Source: Vespula vulgaris (taxonomy: Eukaryota > Arthropoda > Insecta > Hymenoptera > Vespidae). From it: a DNA stretch of 64,000 nucleotides. The position numbers and the translations under genes were made by a program. The stretch covers positions 1,387,501-1,451,500 of the forward strand of contig NC_066597.1 of assembly GCF_905475345.1 (NCBI RefSeq), written 5' to 3'. Every line of letters starts with the position of its first letter. The stretch's first letter is position 1. The notes beneath the pieces are model-generated. The model searched no databases and had not been told where the DNA came from. It saw only the letters and a program-made list of their open reading frames with translations. Positions 14,311 to 27,830 of this stretch are shown one piece after another.

Positions 14311-16023
14311 GAGAAAAGGCGCTGTCTCGAAAAGCGAAAGGACGAGGTTCTTCTAGAGCAGAGGAGAAGGGTTCTGTAAAGAGGGGAGACAATGTTGGTG
14401 GGCGAAAATCGATCCTACGCGAAAGGAAAGGGAGTCCTTCGACCCTATCCTTCTTGTAATGGTAGTGGTGGCGCCGGCGGCGTGGTTTCTCCTCGTAAAT
14501 TACATTTTCGATTTCTACCCGGATCAGAAGGAAGCTCTCTCTTTCTCTTTCTCTCTTTCTCTCTCTCTCTTTTTCTCTTTTTCTTTTTCTTTCTCTCTTT
14601 CTTTCTCTCTGTTTCTCTCTCTTTTATTCGTTACGATATGGCTCGTAACGAAAAAGTCATGCAACCCAGACCCAGAAAAGTCTTTGGCCCTTCCCAAGTT
14701 ACGTCTTTCTACGTTATAAAACTCTAACCGTTGTTTTGCATAATACCTTTCTTCGTTTTCTTTTCGAACTCAGTATCCTATTGCATATAATGTTGAAAGA
14801 TAATCTTATAATAAATAATAAACTTATCCGTATAGCACGAACGAACGTGTAAACTTTTATCGTTGGACGATACACACGGACGAACAAACTCGTTTTATAA
14901 TCGGTTTTATTTTCACTTGTTAATTCTTAGTATTTTAATCGTCGATTGCGAACGTTTTATATATATATATAAAGAAAAACAGAGAAAACAGGAAGAGATA
15001 GAAAGAGAGAAAAGAAATGGAAAGAAAAAAATTATTATCGATTAATTTTATTGCTAAGAAATAATTGATTATGACTGAACGAAATTAGTTGAAAAAAGAG
15101 AACAAGATATAATGTGATATAAAGCAAATATAAAATTGATAATTTAATATAGTCGCGATGTAAGGTAGTATAACACAGGTAATATTCAACTACGATATTT
15201 CTACACGAAGGGATCCCTTTTATCAAGCAACAGGCCTTCCTTATCGACCTAAGCCATTCTCCGCGATCACCGCCCTTCTCCTTTCTTCTACGTATATAAT
15301 ACACTTTCTCCTTTACGTTTCCATAACTCGATGAATCTACTACTGAATCGAATCGAAACAACGAAGTAGTTTTACCTTCGCATCGCGAACTTTACTATTG
15401 CCTTCAAATTCTTATTTCGCGAAAGTCTTCTACTTCACAAGTCTATCGATGGAAAATTTTCTATTGGTATGATTACACTTAACGGTAGCAGCAGTGGTAA
15501 TAGTAATAGTAGTAAAATAGTAGTAGTATCGTGTTACAATAAAAAACAAGAACAAAGAAAAAGAAGGAAATAAAGAAATAGAAATAAAGAGAAGAGAAGA
15601 AAAGAAAAGAAGAAATACAAGAAGTAGAAGAAAGTCGTCGACGTTTTTCTCACCGAGCAACAGGCCTTCTTATCGATCGTTCTTTGTGCGTATTACCACC
15701 CACGACCCTCCCCCACTTTATGCCCCTCCTTATGGACTCTCCCTTCTCCTTCTTCTCCTTCTCCTTCTCCTTCTCGCAGTCTTCGTCTGCTCGAATCCTT
15801 CGTACCTTCCAGCTAAAGGGTAAATTCACCTCCCTGCTCTTCGTTCATCCCTCTATCCCTTATCTTCTACGTTAACAAAAAAAAAAAAAAAGAGAAAGAA
15901 AAAAAGCTATAGAAGCAACTCAACGGAGTTTTACTCTTTGGCTTCCTTTTTGGACCCCTTTATATCACCCGTTTACCATTGATATTATGATTTTTAGCTA
16001 ACCCCAAAAGACGAGATATCCTT

Positions 16024-16371
16024 CTTTCCTGTTACCTCAAAAGTGCTTTCACAAAGAGAGATAAAAGAGGTATAGAAGGAAAAAGGAGCGACGAGTTTTC
16101 ATAACGATTTCGTTCGATTATCGAGTTTCTAGGATTCTCTCACTTCTTTCTTTTCTTTCCACCCCTTTTCCCTCTCCCCTCTTTTTCTCTCCTTTTTTTT
16201 ACGTCGTATTTTTTTCTTTCCTCCTTCCTTTTTTCCTTTCTCCTTCTTTTCTATTTTTCATCGAACCGGATTCTTCTTTCTCGTTAGTTAAAAAGTACTT
16301 TCAGAGAATGAAATCGTACGATAATTTTGACCGATTACCGAGTTTTCAAGATTCTCTTTTAATTTCGCTTC
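16024..16371. repeat. Diverged two-copy tandem duplication
   Basis: The segment from about 16039 (aaaagtgctttc, then gattatcgagtttc at 16117) reappears from about 16290 (aaaagtactttc, then gattaccgagttttc at 16333). The copies are separated by poly-pyrimidine DNA. Spacing is about 215-250 bp, depending on gaps. Confidence 0.5.
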
Positions 16372-16923
16372 TTCTTCTTTCTTTCTTTCTTTTTCTTTTT
16401 TTTTTTTTTTTTTTTTTTTTTTGAAAATCTTTCGCTCGTCTATCTTTTCGTTCTGACGCAATTATGGAATTTGGTTTATCGATAGCGGAGAGAAGAGAAA
16501 GAGAAAAGAAGAAAAAAAAAGAAATAATAAAAAAATAAAAAAAGAAAAGTCCTACTTAAATATTAATTCGAAAAGTTCTGACAAGCCGCAGTTGAAGTTT
16601 GAAATTCTCCAGATTTGTCCTGGTTTTTGTTTCCCTTCTTTACCTCCCTCTCATTTTGTTTCTTTCTTTTCTTTTCTTTTCTTCTCTGTACTTTGATGTA
16701 TACGCTGTATTTACACGTTGCTATGAGAGAATGTCCTTGGAGGCAAACGCTGATCGTAGAAACTAAACAACACGCGGATTGTTTCAATGGGGATTGTTAG
16801 CATGTTAACACATATATACATTTATATACGTACGTACACAAACGCACACGCGCGCGCACCATTTGATTTGATTAACAGTCTGTCATCTCTCTCTCTCTCT
16901 CTCTTTCTCTCTTTCTCTCCTCC

Positions 16924-16957
<34 letters not shown>

Positions 16958-17767
16958 TTCTGTTCTTCGTTATTGTGGCTTCAACATATTCCAGTTCGCG
17001 GTTTAATGCCTCTAGCAAGCTGCATCAAGACCGATAATTAGCCTACGGGGAGAACGATTAAAACTTACCGTATACGTTAATTCATCCCCACACCCCATCC
17101 CCAAAACCCTCTTTCCTCTAACCCTCTCTCTCATCCTCTTTTATATCAAAGCAGCAGCAACACCAACAACAGCAGCAACAACCAACTCGCGTTCCACAAT
17201 TCTTCTTATATTCCGGTACCGTTCGTACAAAGCGCGAAAAGTATACAAGTAACGCGATAAATATTTCAACGATATTTCAACTCAAACACTCGACGATATA
17301 ATGCAGAATACTAACTTAAATACTATTCTACTCTTATACCCGAGAATATAACAGTCGTCGTTCCTCTTACCTTCTTACCACCCCATTACCACCCCTCTCT
17401 CTCCATCACCTTTCTCCATCCTCTTCTCTCCTTTCTCCGTCGCCTTTCCTCCCTTAACTCCTCTCCCCTCCTCCTTCTCTTTTTCCTCCTCTTCCTCCTC
17501 TTCCATCCACACCCATCCTCCTCTCTCCATACCGTAGTTGCGTGACTTTAATTCTTTCGCAAATAAATTCGCCGAATGAGAACGAACGACATCCCTTATC
17601 TAATTGTAAGTCGGACGAAATTCGTTTGCATTTTGCCTCCCTTTTCAAAGTAATTTCTGACGTGGTGATAGTTAAATATATTATTATTTGCTCGTCCCCA
17701 AAAAGTTTCTTTCGTTTTTAAACACTGACAGATAAAACAGCTGCGTGCAGATAGGGAAACTTTTAGG

Positions 17768-17769
<2 letters not shown>

Positions 17770-17817
<48 letters not shown>
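17770..17817. repeat. (TA)n microsatellite
   Basis: A pure TA array that heads the first copy of the duplication at 17821-18155. Confidence 0.95.
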
Positions 17818-17820
<3 letters not shown>

Positions 17821-17822
<2 letters not shown>

Positions 17823-18001
17823 GAAAAAAGAAAGAGTAACGTTTTGAAACTAGTTCAATAAAGTTATAATTATATATTCAAATTTTCGGTCAAATCCTTC
17901 GAGGAGTTTGCTATAAAATAACGTATATTAATAATTCGCATAATATTCCTCCAAGATCTTTTCAATGAGTCCTAGTTTACGCTTACTTATATAATAGCTA
18001 A

Positions 18002-18035
<34 letters not shown>

Positions 18036-18155
18036 AAAAATAAAGAAAGAATAACGTTTTAAACTTAGTTCGATAAACTTATGTGTGTAAATATTCGGCG
18101 AAATTCTTCGAGGAGCTTGCTATAAAATAATGTATATTAATAATCCGCAAAATAT
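17821..18155. repeat. Two-copy tandem duplication with a TA/TG array at each head
   Basis: Copy 1 (about 17821-17950) and copy 2 (about 18033-18155) share an ordered series of blocks: an AAAGA-rich head, taacgtttt, agttc.ataaa, ttcgaggag, gcTATAAAATAA and gtatattaataat. Each copy is preceded by a (TA)n or (TA)n-(TG)n array. The offset is about 210 bp. No coding frame is shared. Confidence 0.8.
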
Positions 18156-19364
18156 TAATACAGTAACGATATATAATTCGTTCTTTTTTTCTAACGAGTT
18201 CTAATTAACGATTAGACGATTTCCATCTGATTGATATCGATTCTAATTAACGCTACTAATCTAATTCCAGTAACGTACTATCTTATATGAAATATTATAT
18301 GTAATTATATACGTCGAGCGCGTGATTAATGCGATGAATATTTATAAAATATTAAATTTGACTTACGATCTCTCCTACGATGTTCACCTTTCTACGTCCA
18401 GATAACGACTACGAGCTGTTATTGATAATATTATACATCGTATAGAACGAACGACATAATACGAAGGATAAGAATGAGGAAGGACAAACAGTTTCCATAA
18501 TGACATTGAACAATAAACATTACGCAAACTCACGCGAACGTTTTCGTAGAAATCCTTGATATTTTGTTTTGTTTATTAGAATTTCGTGGAAAATTTATTC
18601 TCCTTTGTAAATGATTGAATTCGTCCTTCGTATCTCCGTTCTCTTTTTCTTTTTCGTTTGTGTTATCGTTTCGTCGTCTCTTTCTTTTTTCTTTTCTTCG
18701 TTTTCTTCGATACAATTCAATTCAACTCGATTCAATCATTCAAGTTAATTAATTAATTAATTATATAATTAATTAGTTAGTTGTTTGAATTCCTATGTTG
18801 CATTTTAATCCGTGCTCGTTTCTACGTTTAGTATTTATATTATATATTTTATATACATACATCGCACATCCTTCTACCCCATCCCTAAATATGTGTATGA
18901 AAAATTAGTCGCGTGGTTAAAATGGTAAATAAAACGATATTAACGTTTGCATATAACGTCGCCTGCGTTACGATCGGCGCAACGATAATTTTGTAATTTA
19001 ATTGAAATTAATTTCCGTACGGGCGTGTATATATCTATGTATGTGTATAGGGGTCTTCTCTCTTCCTCCCTCTTATCCCTTCTACCCTCATCGGTTCATG
19101 GAATACATATAATAATTTCACGTTTTCAACACGTACACCAATCTATTTTACTGTACTCCACTCTACTCATCTATGTATCTACATATATATGCATCTAATA
19201 TCATATCGCGCATTATTTTACTCTTGCGAGTAATTATGAACGACCATTTAAACGATATATTAAATATTTAATTATATCGTATCGTTGACACGATTTTATT
19301 CGTTCGGAAGGTGTGAGATGATCAAATGTCAATCTTTGCCAGATTCGTTTTATTACGTGTATTT

Positions 19365-19480
<116 letters not shown>

Positions 19481-20134
19481 CCATTAAATGAAGAATTATT
19501 TTTAAAGAATAATAAATAACGACAATCGATTATTATTTGATATTATTACGTATCACTATTATCGTTACGTGTATCAGAGATAACGTTTTAAACGAATTCG
19601 ATTCGACGTGAAGATTTCATTCCTTCCTGTTTATTTTTTTTTTTTTTTAATATTTTTTCACTTTTTAAATGATAACAATTACAATCTGATATTTCTTAGA
19701 GTTGGATAGATAGACGATGTATACGATTAAATGAAAACTCGTCAATCGATCTAGACCGTGAACAAATTTTTCCAAAACACGAAGTACCGTATCCTGTAGA
19801 GTATTCTCCCTCCTCCTCCTCCTCCTCCTCCTCCTCCTCATCCTCCTTCTCTTCCTGTTCATTCTCCTTTTCATTTAGTTCTTGCTTCATACGTTATTCC
19901 GAGCCAACCACATATACATACATACATACATACATACGTACGTACGTACGTATATAAATACATAGATACACATGCATATAGATATACGTATTTCCTCCTA
20001 CACACACGTTCACACATACAAAGAAATCCTGTGAAACTGTACAAGCAGGAGACGAGGCGTTACATCGCATCGTCGTTGTCGTTTTTCGCTAGGACGAGGA
20101 AATTAATTAAAACGTCTCGTTCTCTCTCTCTCTT

Positions 20135-20165
<31 letters not shown>

Positions 20166-20291
20166 TTTTCTTTCTCTCTTTCTCTCTCGTATGTTATGAC
20201 ATCACTGCGACGTGTATACCCTAGCCAGAAGAGGAGAGAGGTAAAGAGGGAAATGAGAGAATCACAGGAATCCCGAAGGAATGCTGGCAGC

Positions 20292-20324
20292 CTTCGCGAA
20301 AGCTTTCGTTAAGCTTTCGCGAAG
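20292..20324. repeat. Perfect 14-bp inverted repeat (hairpin)
   Basis: The arm cttcgcgaaagctt (20292-20305) is followed by a five-base loop (tcgtt) and its exact reverse complement at 20311-20324. The right arm's aagctttcgcg is repeated again at once (20323-20333), so a tandem repeat overlaps the inverted one. Function is unknown. Confidence 0.9.
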
Positions 20325-22944
20325 CTTTCGCGGCTTTCACGGTCGAATTTTCTCTCTCTTTTACTTTTCTTGTATAGCGTTATCTCTTTCCTTCTCGATA
20401 CGATGTACCACATAGAGAGAAGAACGTTTTGTCGTAAACTAATCCCATTAGAAGGTTCACGTTGATTACCATGAGTCCTAATACTCGTCAACTAATATGG
20501 TTTCACATAAATTTTTGATCCGTCAATTACTATAAATACCGTCTCTGTTATTCGTTTAATAACGATCGAGAAAATTCTTCAAACTTAACGTAGAGATGAT
20601 TTGTTATTAATTTTTTATTTTATTTTATTTTGATTTTTTATTTTATTGCTCCTTTTTCTTTTTTCTTCTTTTTTCATTTTTTTTTATTAAGATCGTTCGG
20701 CAATTTTAATTACTCGCTCGATGATAGCGTACGATAGTCGTAACAAAGAATCCGTTCTCCTATCATAATTTTATCTTCACGAAACATGATTAATAAGTTA
20801 GTCACGAATATTAGACACTCTTACCATTAGAACATCATGAACATTGAAACGTCAATTTAATATCAAACTCTACGTGGAACTTTTATTTTCTTCTCCTCTT
20901 TCTTTTTTCTTCTTCTTAGTCGAACCGTTCTTTTTTACCCCATATAAAATTCGACGGGCGCTAAGATTTAATTGGTATTACGACGAATATAACGAACCGG
21001 TTTGAAAAGTTAACAATGGAGAGTTAGAGGAACGGACGAAGCAGTTTTAAGCTTGATTTAACGTCATAATGGTTATATAATAAATATTTTACACAAAACG
21101 ATGACGCATCCCGCAGTAAAAGTTTATTCATGTAGGATATAGATAGAGGTGCCCTCTTCTGGGTGGTGGTGGTAGTAATAGTAGTAGTGGTGTTCTGCAC
21201 ACCCAAACCATAGCCGTGAACGAATCGTAATGTGAAGTAGAATATACGTTCTGTCGACACGCAAGCCAGCCACCCACCCCGTGGTAGTATCCAACCATCC
21301 CCTGTACAACTTTCAACCACCCCATTCTCCACCACCTACCTTCTTTCCCCTTTCCTCTCCTCTTCTCTTCTCTTCTCTTCTCTTCTGTACTCTTCTCTCT
21401 TTCGTCTTTGTCTTTCCTGTTGGATTTGCGACGGCAGTCCACAGAGAGGAAGTACGGACACCGATCAAAAGGACATCGCGTGTTCTTCGCTCGTTTCGTG
21501 GCTTTACCCCTCTACTTTACTTCCTCTTTTTTCTTTCTTTCTTTCTTTCTTTCTCTTTCTTTTTCTCTTTCTCTTTCTTTACTGTTTTACTTTTTTCTTT
21601 TTTTATTTTCATCCCTAGTTCACCCACCAACCAACCCCTATTCTCTTTATCCCTCCAATCTTACTCACTCGTGTTTCACTTTTACTCTTCTCCCTTGTTC
21701 TCTTCTTTTCTCTCTCTGTCTCTCTCTCTCTCTCTCTATCTTTTTATCTCTTCAAAATACTTCGAAAAATGTATTCCCTTTTGGTCAATGATATTAACGT
21801 TTCATTTTATTATTTATATATATATATATATCTTCCTTTCCTTCATTATCCTTAGATCACACATGAACGCGTGCGAGACACTAGCTGGCCATTCCAATCG
21901 CGTGTTTCTAACTCATATCTACTTACACTACTTACTGAACTTCTATGAATTTCGTTTATTTACTTAATACCACGATTATCTTACCTGCCTATTCCCCTTT
22001 TGTCTCTTACACGCAATTCGGACAATGGAATAGTCGTTAATCCTCTTTTCTAAATCGAAACTGGTCAGTTCGACAATTCTTTTTTCCTTTCTTTTTTTTT
22101 TTAATATTATTATACATTGGTATAATAATGTTTACAGTTCTTCCTTGTCTCGTCTCTGTTCACACTTCGTTCACTTACCCCATAATCATTATAATATTAA
22201 ATATCCAAGGGTTTGTAGAATGAACGTTCGAAAAAATTCTCTTTCTTTCTCTCTCTCTCTCTCTCTCTTTTCTTTTCTTTTCTTTTTTTTTTTCTTTAAT
22301 TTTTTGACGGTTCCATTGTAAAATCCAACGAAATTTCAGATTAACTCGAGCGAGAAGCGTTGATTTCTATATTTTCCAAAGAGAAAATGTAAAGGAGGCA
22401 TAGTACGGAATGGTGCATGGTGAAAGAAAAAGAAAATAAGGAAAAATAAAAGAAAGAAAGAAAAAGAGAGAGAGAGAGAGAGATGAAGAAAATAAGAGGT
22501 AGTGTTCTAGGCTAGAGAATAAAACGAGGGTTATACGGTAGGACTACGTTTAACTCGGTTTAACAGCTTCATGGATCAAAATGTGAACGGTACGACGAAT
22601 CTGATTTGACAAGAAAAAGCCAAACTTTGTACTTTAAGAGAAAAGAGAAAGAGAGAAGAATATTCCAATAAAATTCGATTTCGTTGAACGATTAGATAAT
22701 TCTCGATGGTATATTTACGCAGCATAGTTTATTTTTTCTTTCTTTCTTTGCTTTTTTTTTAATATATATATATATATATATATATCGAATATTTTCTGTC
22801 TGTCTATATAGCTTTTGGAATATCATTCTTTATGTTCTTTTCTATTTTTTTTATTTTTTTTTGTTTGTACAAATTACGTGATTCCACAAACCGGTCTTCT
22901 TTTTGTTCTCTATGTTTTTCTTTCACGCTTACACATCTATACAT

Positions 22945-22975
<31 letters not shown>

Positions 22976-24055
22976 CTCTCGTGGCTATTTATATGCACGT
23001 ACATAACCGCATATTTCCGTCATGGACCACCGAACGGCATGCATAAGTTATCAGTCTCTAGGATTAATCTTTAAATTCGCGTTGGGGGGTATCGTCGAGC
23101 GATCCTGCGTGAAATTTTTTTTACATACCATTCTAATTCCCTCGACACTGACCGACCGACCGATCGACCGGTTGGTTCACTGGTCCAGAACCTCGAGAAA
23201 AAAAGGATGAAAAAATAAAAAAAATAAAAGAAAAAAGGAAGAGATTCTTCTACCACCCGCTATAGGAAAGAAGAAATTTCATTAAAAAAATATCAGGATT
23301 CGTCTGTGCACCTACGTTCGTTTCCAAAGTATATAGATATCGTATTATTGTACGTATTATTGTTCTTTGCGTGCTTGAATTCTTTTTCGTATTTTTCTTG
23401 TTTTCTTTTCTTTTTCCTTCTTTTCTTTTCTTCTTCTTCTTCTTCTTTTTTATTATTCTTCGTAATCCTATTATTTTCTTTACGACGAGATGGTCAAAGA
23501 ACTTGGAGAAAACGTTTTATGAAAGTTTAAAAACTCTGTTGCGTTCTCGGTATTAACCGTGAAGAATACAGGACTACTATCTAATTCAAGAAGGTAACGC
23601 ATATAAGTAGCTCGTTTAAATACAATGGAAATTTACCGTAAAGCCAAAGGGAAAACGAGATCGCTGATCCACAATTGATTTAGACAAGAGTTCTATGCCT
23701 GACGCGAACGTCAAGACACTTATAGATCTTCAAACGTGGCGAAACATCCAGCTGTTTTCGAATTAGCAAAGTTTTTTTCTTCTTCTTCTTTTTCTTTTTT
23801 ATCCTTTTTTTTTTTTTTGCGACGACATGTGTTACTGATTGGCAGAAGCTCTACAAAAGCACGACAGTTTGCAGATACCAAAACTTTTTTAGTTTCCCTT
23901 CTTTTTACTCTTTTTTTTTTGTTATTTTTTTTTTTTTTTTATTTCTTCGTCCTTGGTCTCTCAGTAATAATATTAATAGAAAGATGATATCACTATAGAG
24001 AAATCAATTTCGTAATATCTCTAAGCCACATTTAGTGATATCTTTTTTACGTATT

Positions 24056-24058
<3 letters not shown>

Positions 24059-24107
<49 letters not shown>
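24059..24107. repeat. (TA)n microsatellite
   Basis: A TA dinucleotide run ending in an A tract. Confidence 0.95.
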
Positions 24108-24112
<5 letters not shown>

Positions 24113-24377
24113 AAAAAAAAGTCACGGTCATTGCTTAATTAAACATACGGAATTTACCTTCGCAACGTTAAGAAAAACTTAAGAGAAACTTTGTAAAAGT
24201 TAGTAATTTTTATTATAAATAGCTTCATCTCTACCCGCGATCATATATATCCTCGGAAAAGAAAACTTATACCATTTAACATTATAAAATACGTAGGCTA
24301 AAACACAAAGAGGTCAGAGCGTTCGTTTATTAAAAGCTTTGTTGTTTTAAAAGTTCATTACTTATCTAGATGCTATC

Positions 24378-24379
<2 letters not shown>

Positions 24380-24421
<42 letters not shown>
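24380..24421. repeat. (TA)n microsatellite
   Basis: A TA dinucleotide run followed by a short TG/CG-rich segment. Confidence 0.9.
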
Positions 24422-24423
<2 letters not shown>

Positions 24424-24600
24424 TGTGTGCGTACAAGTGTATACATGTACGTACTATGTACAAACGTTTAGGTGAATGAGCGAGTAGGTGGGTGGGTTTG
24501 GTTACGCGTGGGCGTATAAGAAGAAACGTTTAATAAAACTTACATTACACAAATTAGAAGAAAAGGAAAGGAAAGATAAATATTAACTGTCTCGCGTATT

Positions 24601-25165
24601 AGAGCTACGTTTTAATAACCGCAAGATAACGATTAAAGCAAACGAACTTGCAATTTCTATCGAAATCACTTTAAGATCGAAATTATAACATTAAAATATT
24701 TTTTTTTTTTAATTCATTGCTATTTTCTCTTTTTTTTTTCATTTTTTTTCTTTTTTTTTCTTTTTCTTCTTCTTCTTATCGCCGATCAAACACGTTTTTT
24801 TCGCTTAAATCATACAACTCTAGAGCTACATTTTATTAATAATCACAATATGGCGATTAAAGCAAACAAACATGCAATTTCGATCGAAATCGCTTTAAGA
24901 TCGATGTATTCTACCATCAAGATGTATTTCCAAACTTATATTTTTATAATTATTTTCTCTATTCGTCTCGTTTCTTTTTCTTCTTCCTTTTTCCCTTCGA
25001 TCGACAACCATATTCGTTCAAATCGTCGAGATCATACCGAAGCTACATTTCAATAATCACGATATGAATAAAGCAAAGATGCAATTCGAATAGAAGTCAC
25101 TTTAAAACAAAGTTTATACCATCCGAAATATTTGTCTGATCTATTTCTACGATTACCTTTGTTTT

Positions 25166-25201
<36 letters not shown>

Positions 25202-25480
25202 TCCTTTTTAATCGCGTTAATCGCACATTTTTTTTCTTGCGATTGAAATCATATCAGAGTTAGTTACACTTTAATAATCACAACATAATGAATAAAGGCA
25301 AACATGCAATTTAAATGGAAGTCGCTAAGATCGAATTTATATACTGTGAAAAAAGATTTCTCCGACCTTACTACTGCTGAAAAGATATATTTTCTTTCCT
25401 CAATTTTTTTGTTTCTTTATTTTATTTTATTTTTTTCTTTCCTTCTTAATCGACAACCGCAAACTTTCTCGCCACAGTGA
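24601..25480. repeat. Four-copy tandem repeat, period about 220 bp
   Basis: Units begin at about 24601, 24822, 25039 and 25260, giving spacings of 221, 217 and 221 bp. Each unit reads, in order: an agagctac-like head, tt(t)aataa.c.caa.ata, attaaagcaaa, a tgcaattt block, gaa.tc.ctttaagatcgaa, a long T/TTTC/CTT pyrimidine tract, and an atcgacaac-like tail. Divergence is moderate and differs between copies. I do not recognise a transposon, and no long frame is shared. Confidence 0.85.
25162..25203. repeat. (TTTC)n tetranucleotide repeat
   Basis: About ten TTTC units forming the pyrimidine tract of the third 220-bp unit. Confidence 0.9.
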
Positions 25481-27314
25481 AATCCCTCTGATTGCTTATT
25501 CTCGGTGTAACACACGGTGCGCGACGAAACCGCATTGCTGACGACGCGCTTTTGCTCTTTCACGCGTGGCTCGTTCGTGGCATTTAATTACAAAAGAAGC
25601 TGCCTGGATGAACGAGGAGGATTCGAGGGTATTCGAGGGGTGATGGAGAGAGGTGTAAACGGGGGTAGTCGACAGGAGAAGTGGGGGTGGGTTTGAGAAA
25701 GGCGTTTGGAAGAGAGAGCTTGGCTTGGCCCATTAGGAAATGAGGTATTCCGTTCGTAACGAAACGCGACGACAAGAACGAGACATCGTGTAGCTTCGTA
25801 TAATTTTTGTTTCTTCTGCTTTTGCTTCTGCTTCTGGTTCTTCTTCTCCTTCTTCTTTTTTTTTCTCTATTTTCTGTTTTCTGTTTTTTTTTCTGCTGCT
25901 TCTTCTCTTCTATCCTTTTCCTTCTCCTTCTTCTTTTCTCTTTTTCTCTTTTTCTCTTTTTCTCTTTTCCTTTTCCTTCTTTTTTTCACTCGTTTATTAT
26001 ATTCCTTTCCCTTGTCTCTACTCGCGCTTTCTCTCACACATAGAAATACATTTTCTTCTCTCTACTAAAACTCTACTATCGCCGCACGCTCGTTTTACTG
26101 CAAATTACTTGGAATTCCGATACCCGACGGATGGATGATGAAGTCGCATGAAAAATGACCGGACGCCTACTTTCCTTTTTTCTTGTTTTGTTTTGTTTTG
26201 TTTCGTTTTGTTTCTTTTTGCTTTTGCTTAACATCTATCTGATCCTAGTGTTTTGGGAAACAATAGGCGTGTTCTTTCTTCTCTCGTCGAAGACGACATT
26301 TTCTACGTCGGGATTTTTTTGATCATCGATCGTCGAATATAAATCAATTATTTATTTATTTATTTATTTTTTATTATCTATACACAGACACACAGATATT
26401 TAAATTATCGATTAATATTAAACATTATCATGAAAAAATATACTTCATTTGTACGACGTCGTCGAAAAACTTCGATAGAATTCTTCGACGTAAGTGCGTG
26501 TTGTCTTAAGCGTATAAATTTCTGCTCCATTAACGCCATTTACCTAATCATTTTCGCACCAACGGAGCGAAGAATTTTTCACCATCGTATTCGGGCCTTG
26601 TCATCGTCCTCCTCGTCCTCGTCCTCATCCTCCTCGTCCTTTTAACCGTCCTCGTTGTTAATTTCCAAAGTACCCCTTCGTATTACTACTCTAGGTTATC
26701 GAACTTAATGAAATAACAGAAAATTACGTTCGTAAATAAAATATAAAGATGCTTACATGTCATTAACAAATGTTTTCTATAATGAGAAAAAGAAGTACAC
26801 GTTAATTCGTTGTGGACATTGATTAATGATTATCCTTTGCGAAAGAATAAAATGATAACGTATTATTCTTTTGCCATTCCTATTTTCGATGAAAAATGAA
26901 TGGAGCATACTTGAACGGGTTCGTATAACGTGATAAAGGATCTTCTACGATCCACGCTTTTATGTCACGTTTAGATAAAGAATTATTGTAATAATTCACT
27001 TTTACGAATTGCTTCAGTCAATTCACCTAGATATTCCAGTTTGTAGCGAGGTTTCAGATCAAGAAGATAAATCACATCGCTTTTGATCAAGAAGTTTACT
27101 CGGTTGAAAGCTTACAGGATGTTATCCTATTTCATTTTCTTTCTTTCTTTCTTTCTTTCTTTCCTTCTTTCTTTTTTTCTTCGTCTCCTTTTTCTTTTAC
27201 CATGATTTTTATTTTGTATTTATCCCTTCTTTATATTTCTTTTTTCCTTTTTCATTCATTTATCTTCCCTCACTTATTTAATTACAGAACAAGACGTGTC
27301 TTTGCGAGCTTTCT

Positions 27315-27318
<4 letters not shown>

Positions 27319-27361
<43 letters not shown>
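27319..27361. repeat. (GA)n microsatellite
   Basis: An uninterrupted GA run. Confidence 0.9.
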
Positions 27362-27364
<3 letters not shown>

Positions 27365-27830
27365 TTTTAAACGAGGAATTATTAAATCCTTTCCACGAAA
27401 TTTCTGGATTTTTTGATCCGTTTTGTTTTTTTTTTTTTTTTTTAATAACGAAAGAATCTTTATTCCCAGAGAAATTCACGCGGCACAAAACTTTGATAGA
27501 ATACGAAAGGAAAATGACAGGATACGCGGTTCGATGCTAATAATCGATCCGATCGGACGTAGTATCTGACAGTGGAACGATGACAATTATTGTCCGACGG
27601 GTTCACCAACAATTTATCATACCGAAGCAACGTGTCGAAGTACGAATGGAACGTCGTTAATCTCGTGGACAATACTGAGGTATCACTGCGTGGTCGATTT
27701 TGCGCCATTTTATACTTTCTAAATATAAGAAGAAAACAAGAACCGAAGAGAAACGGAAATATTTTTCAAAAGGAATAATAATCGATGGCGCTGGATTGTT
27801 GGTTGTTGCGTTGCTTTGCTTTGCTTTGAA

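Noticed and set aside
21281..21967. 228-codon plus-strand frame rich in Phe, Leu and Ser
   Set aside because: Its length comes from CT/TTTC pyrimidine tracts; apparent membrane segments are an artefact of composition.
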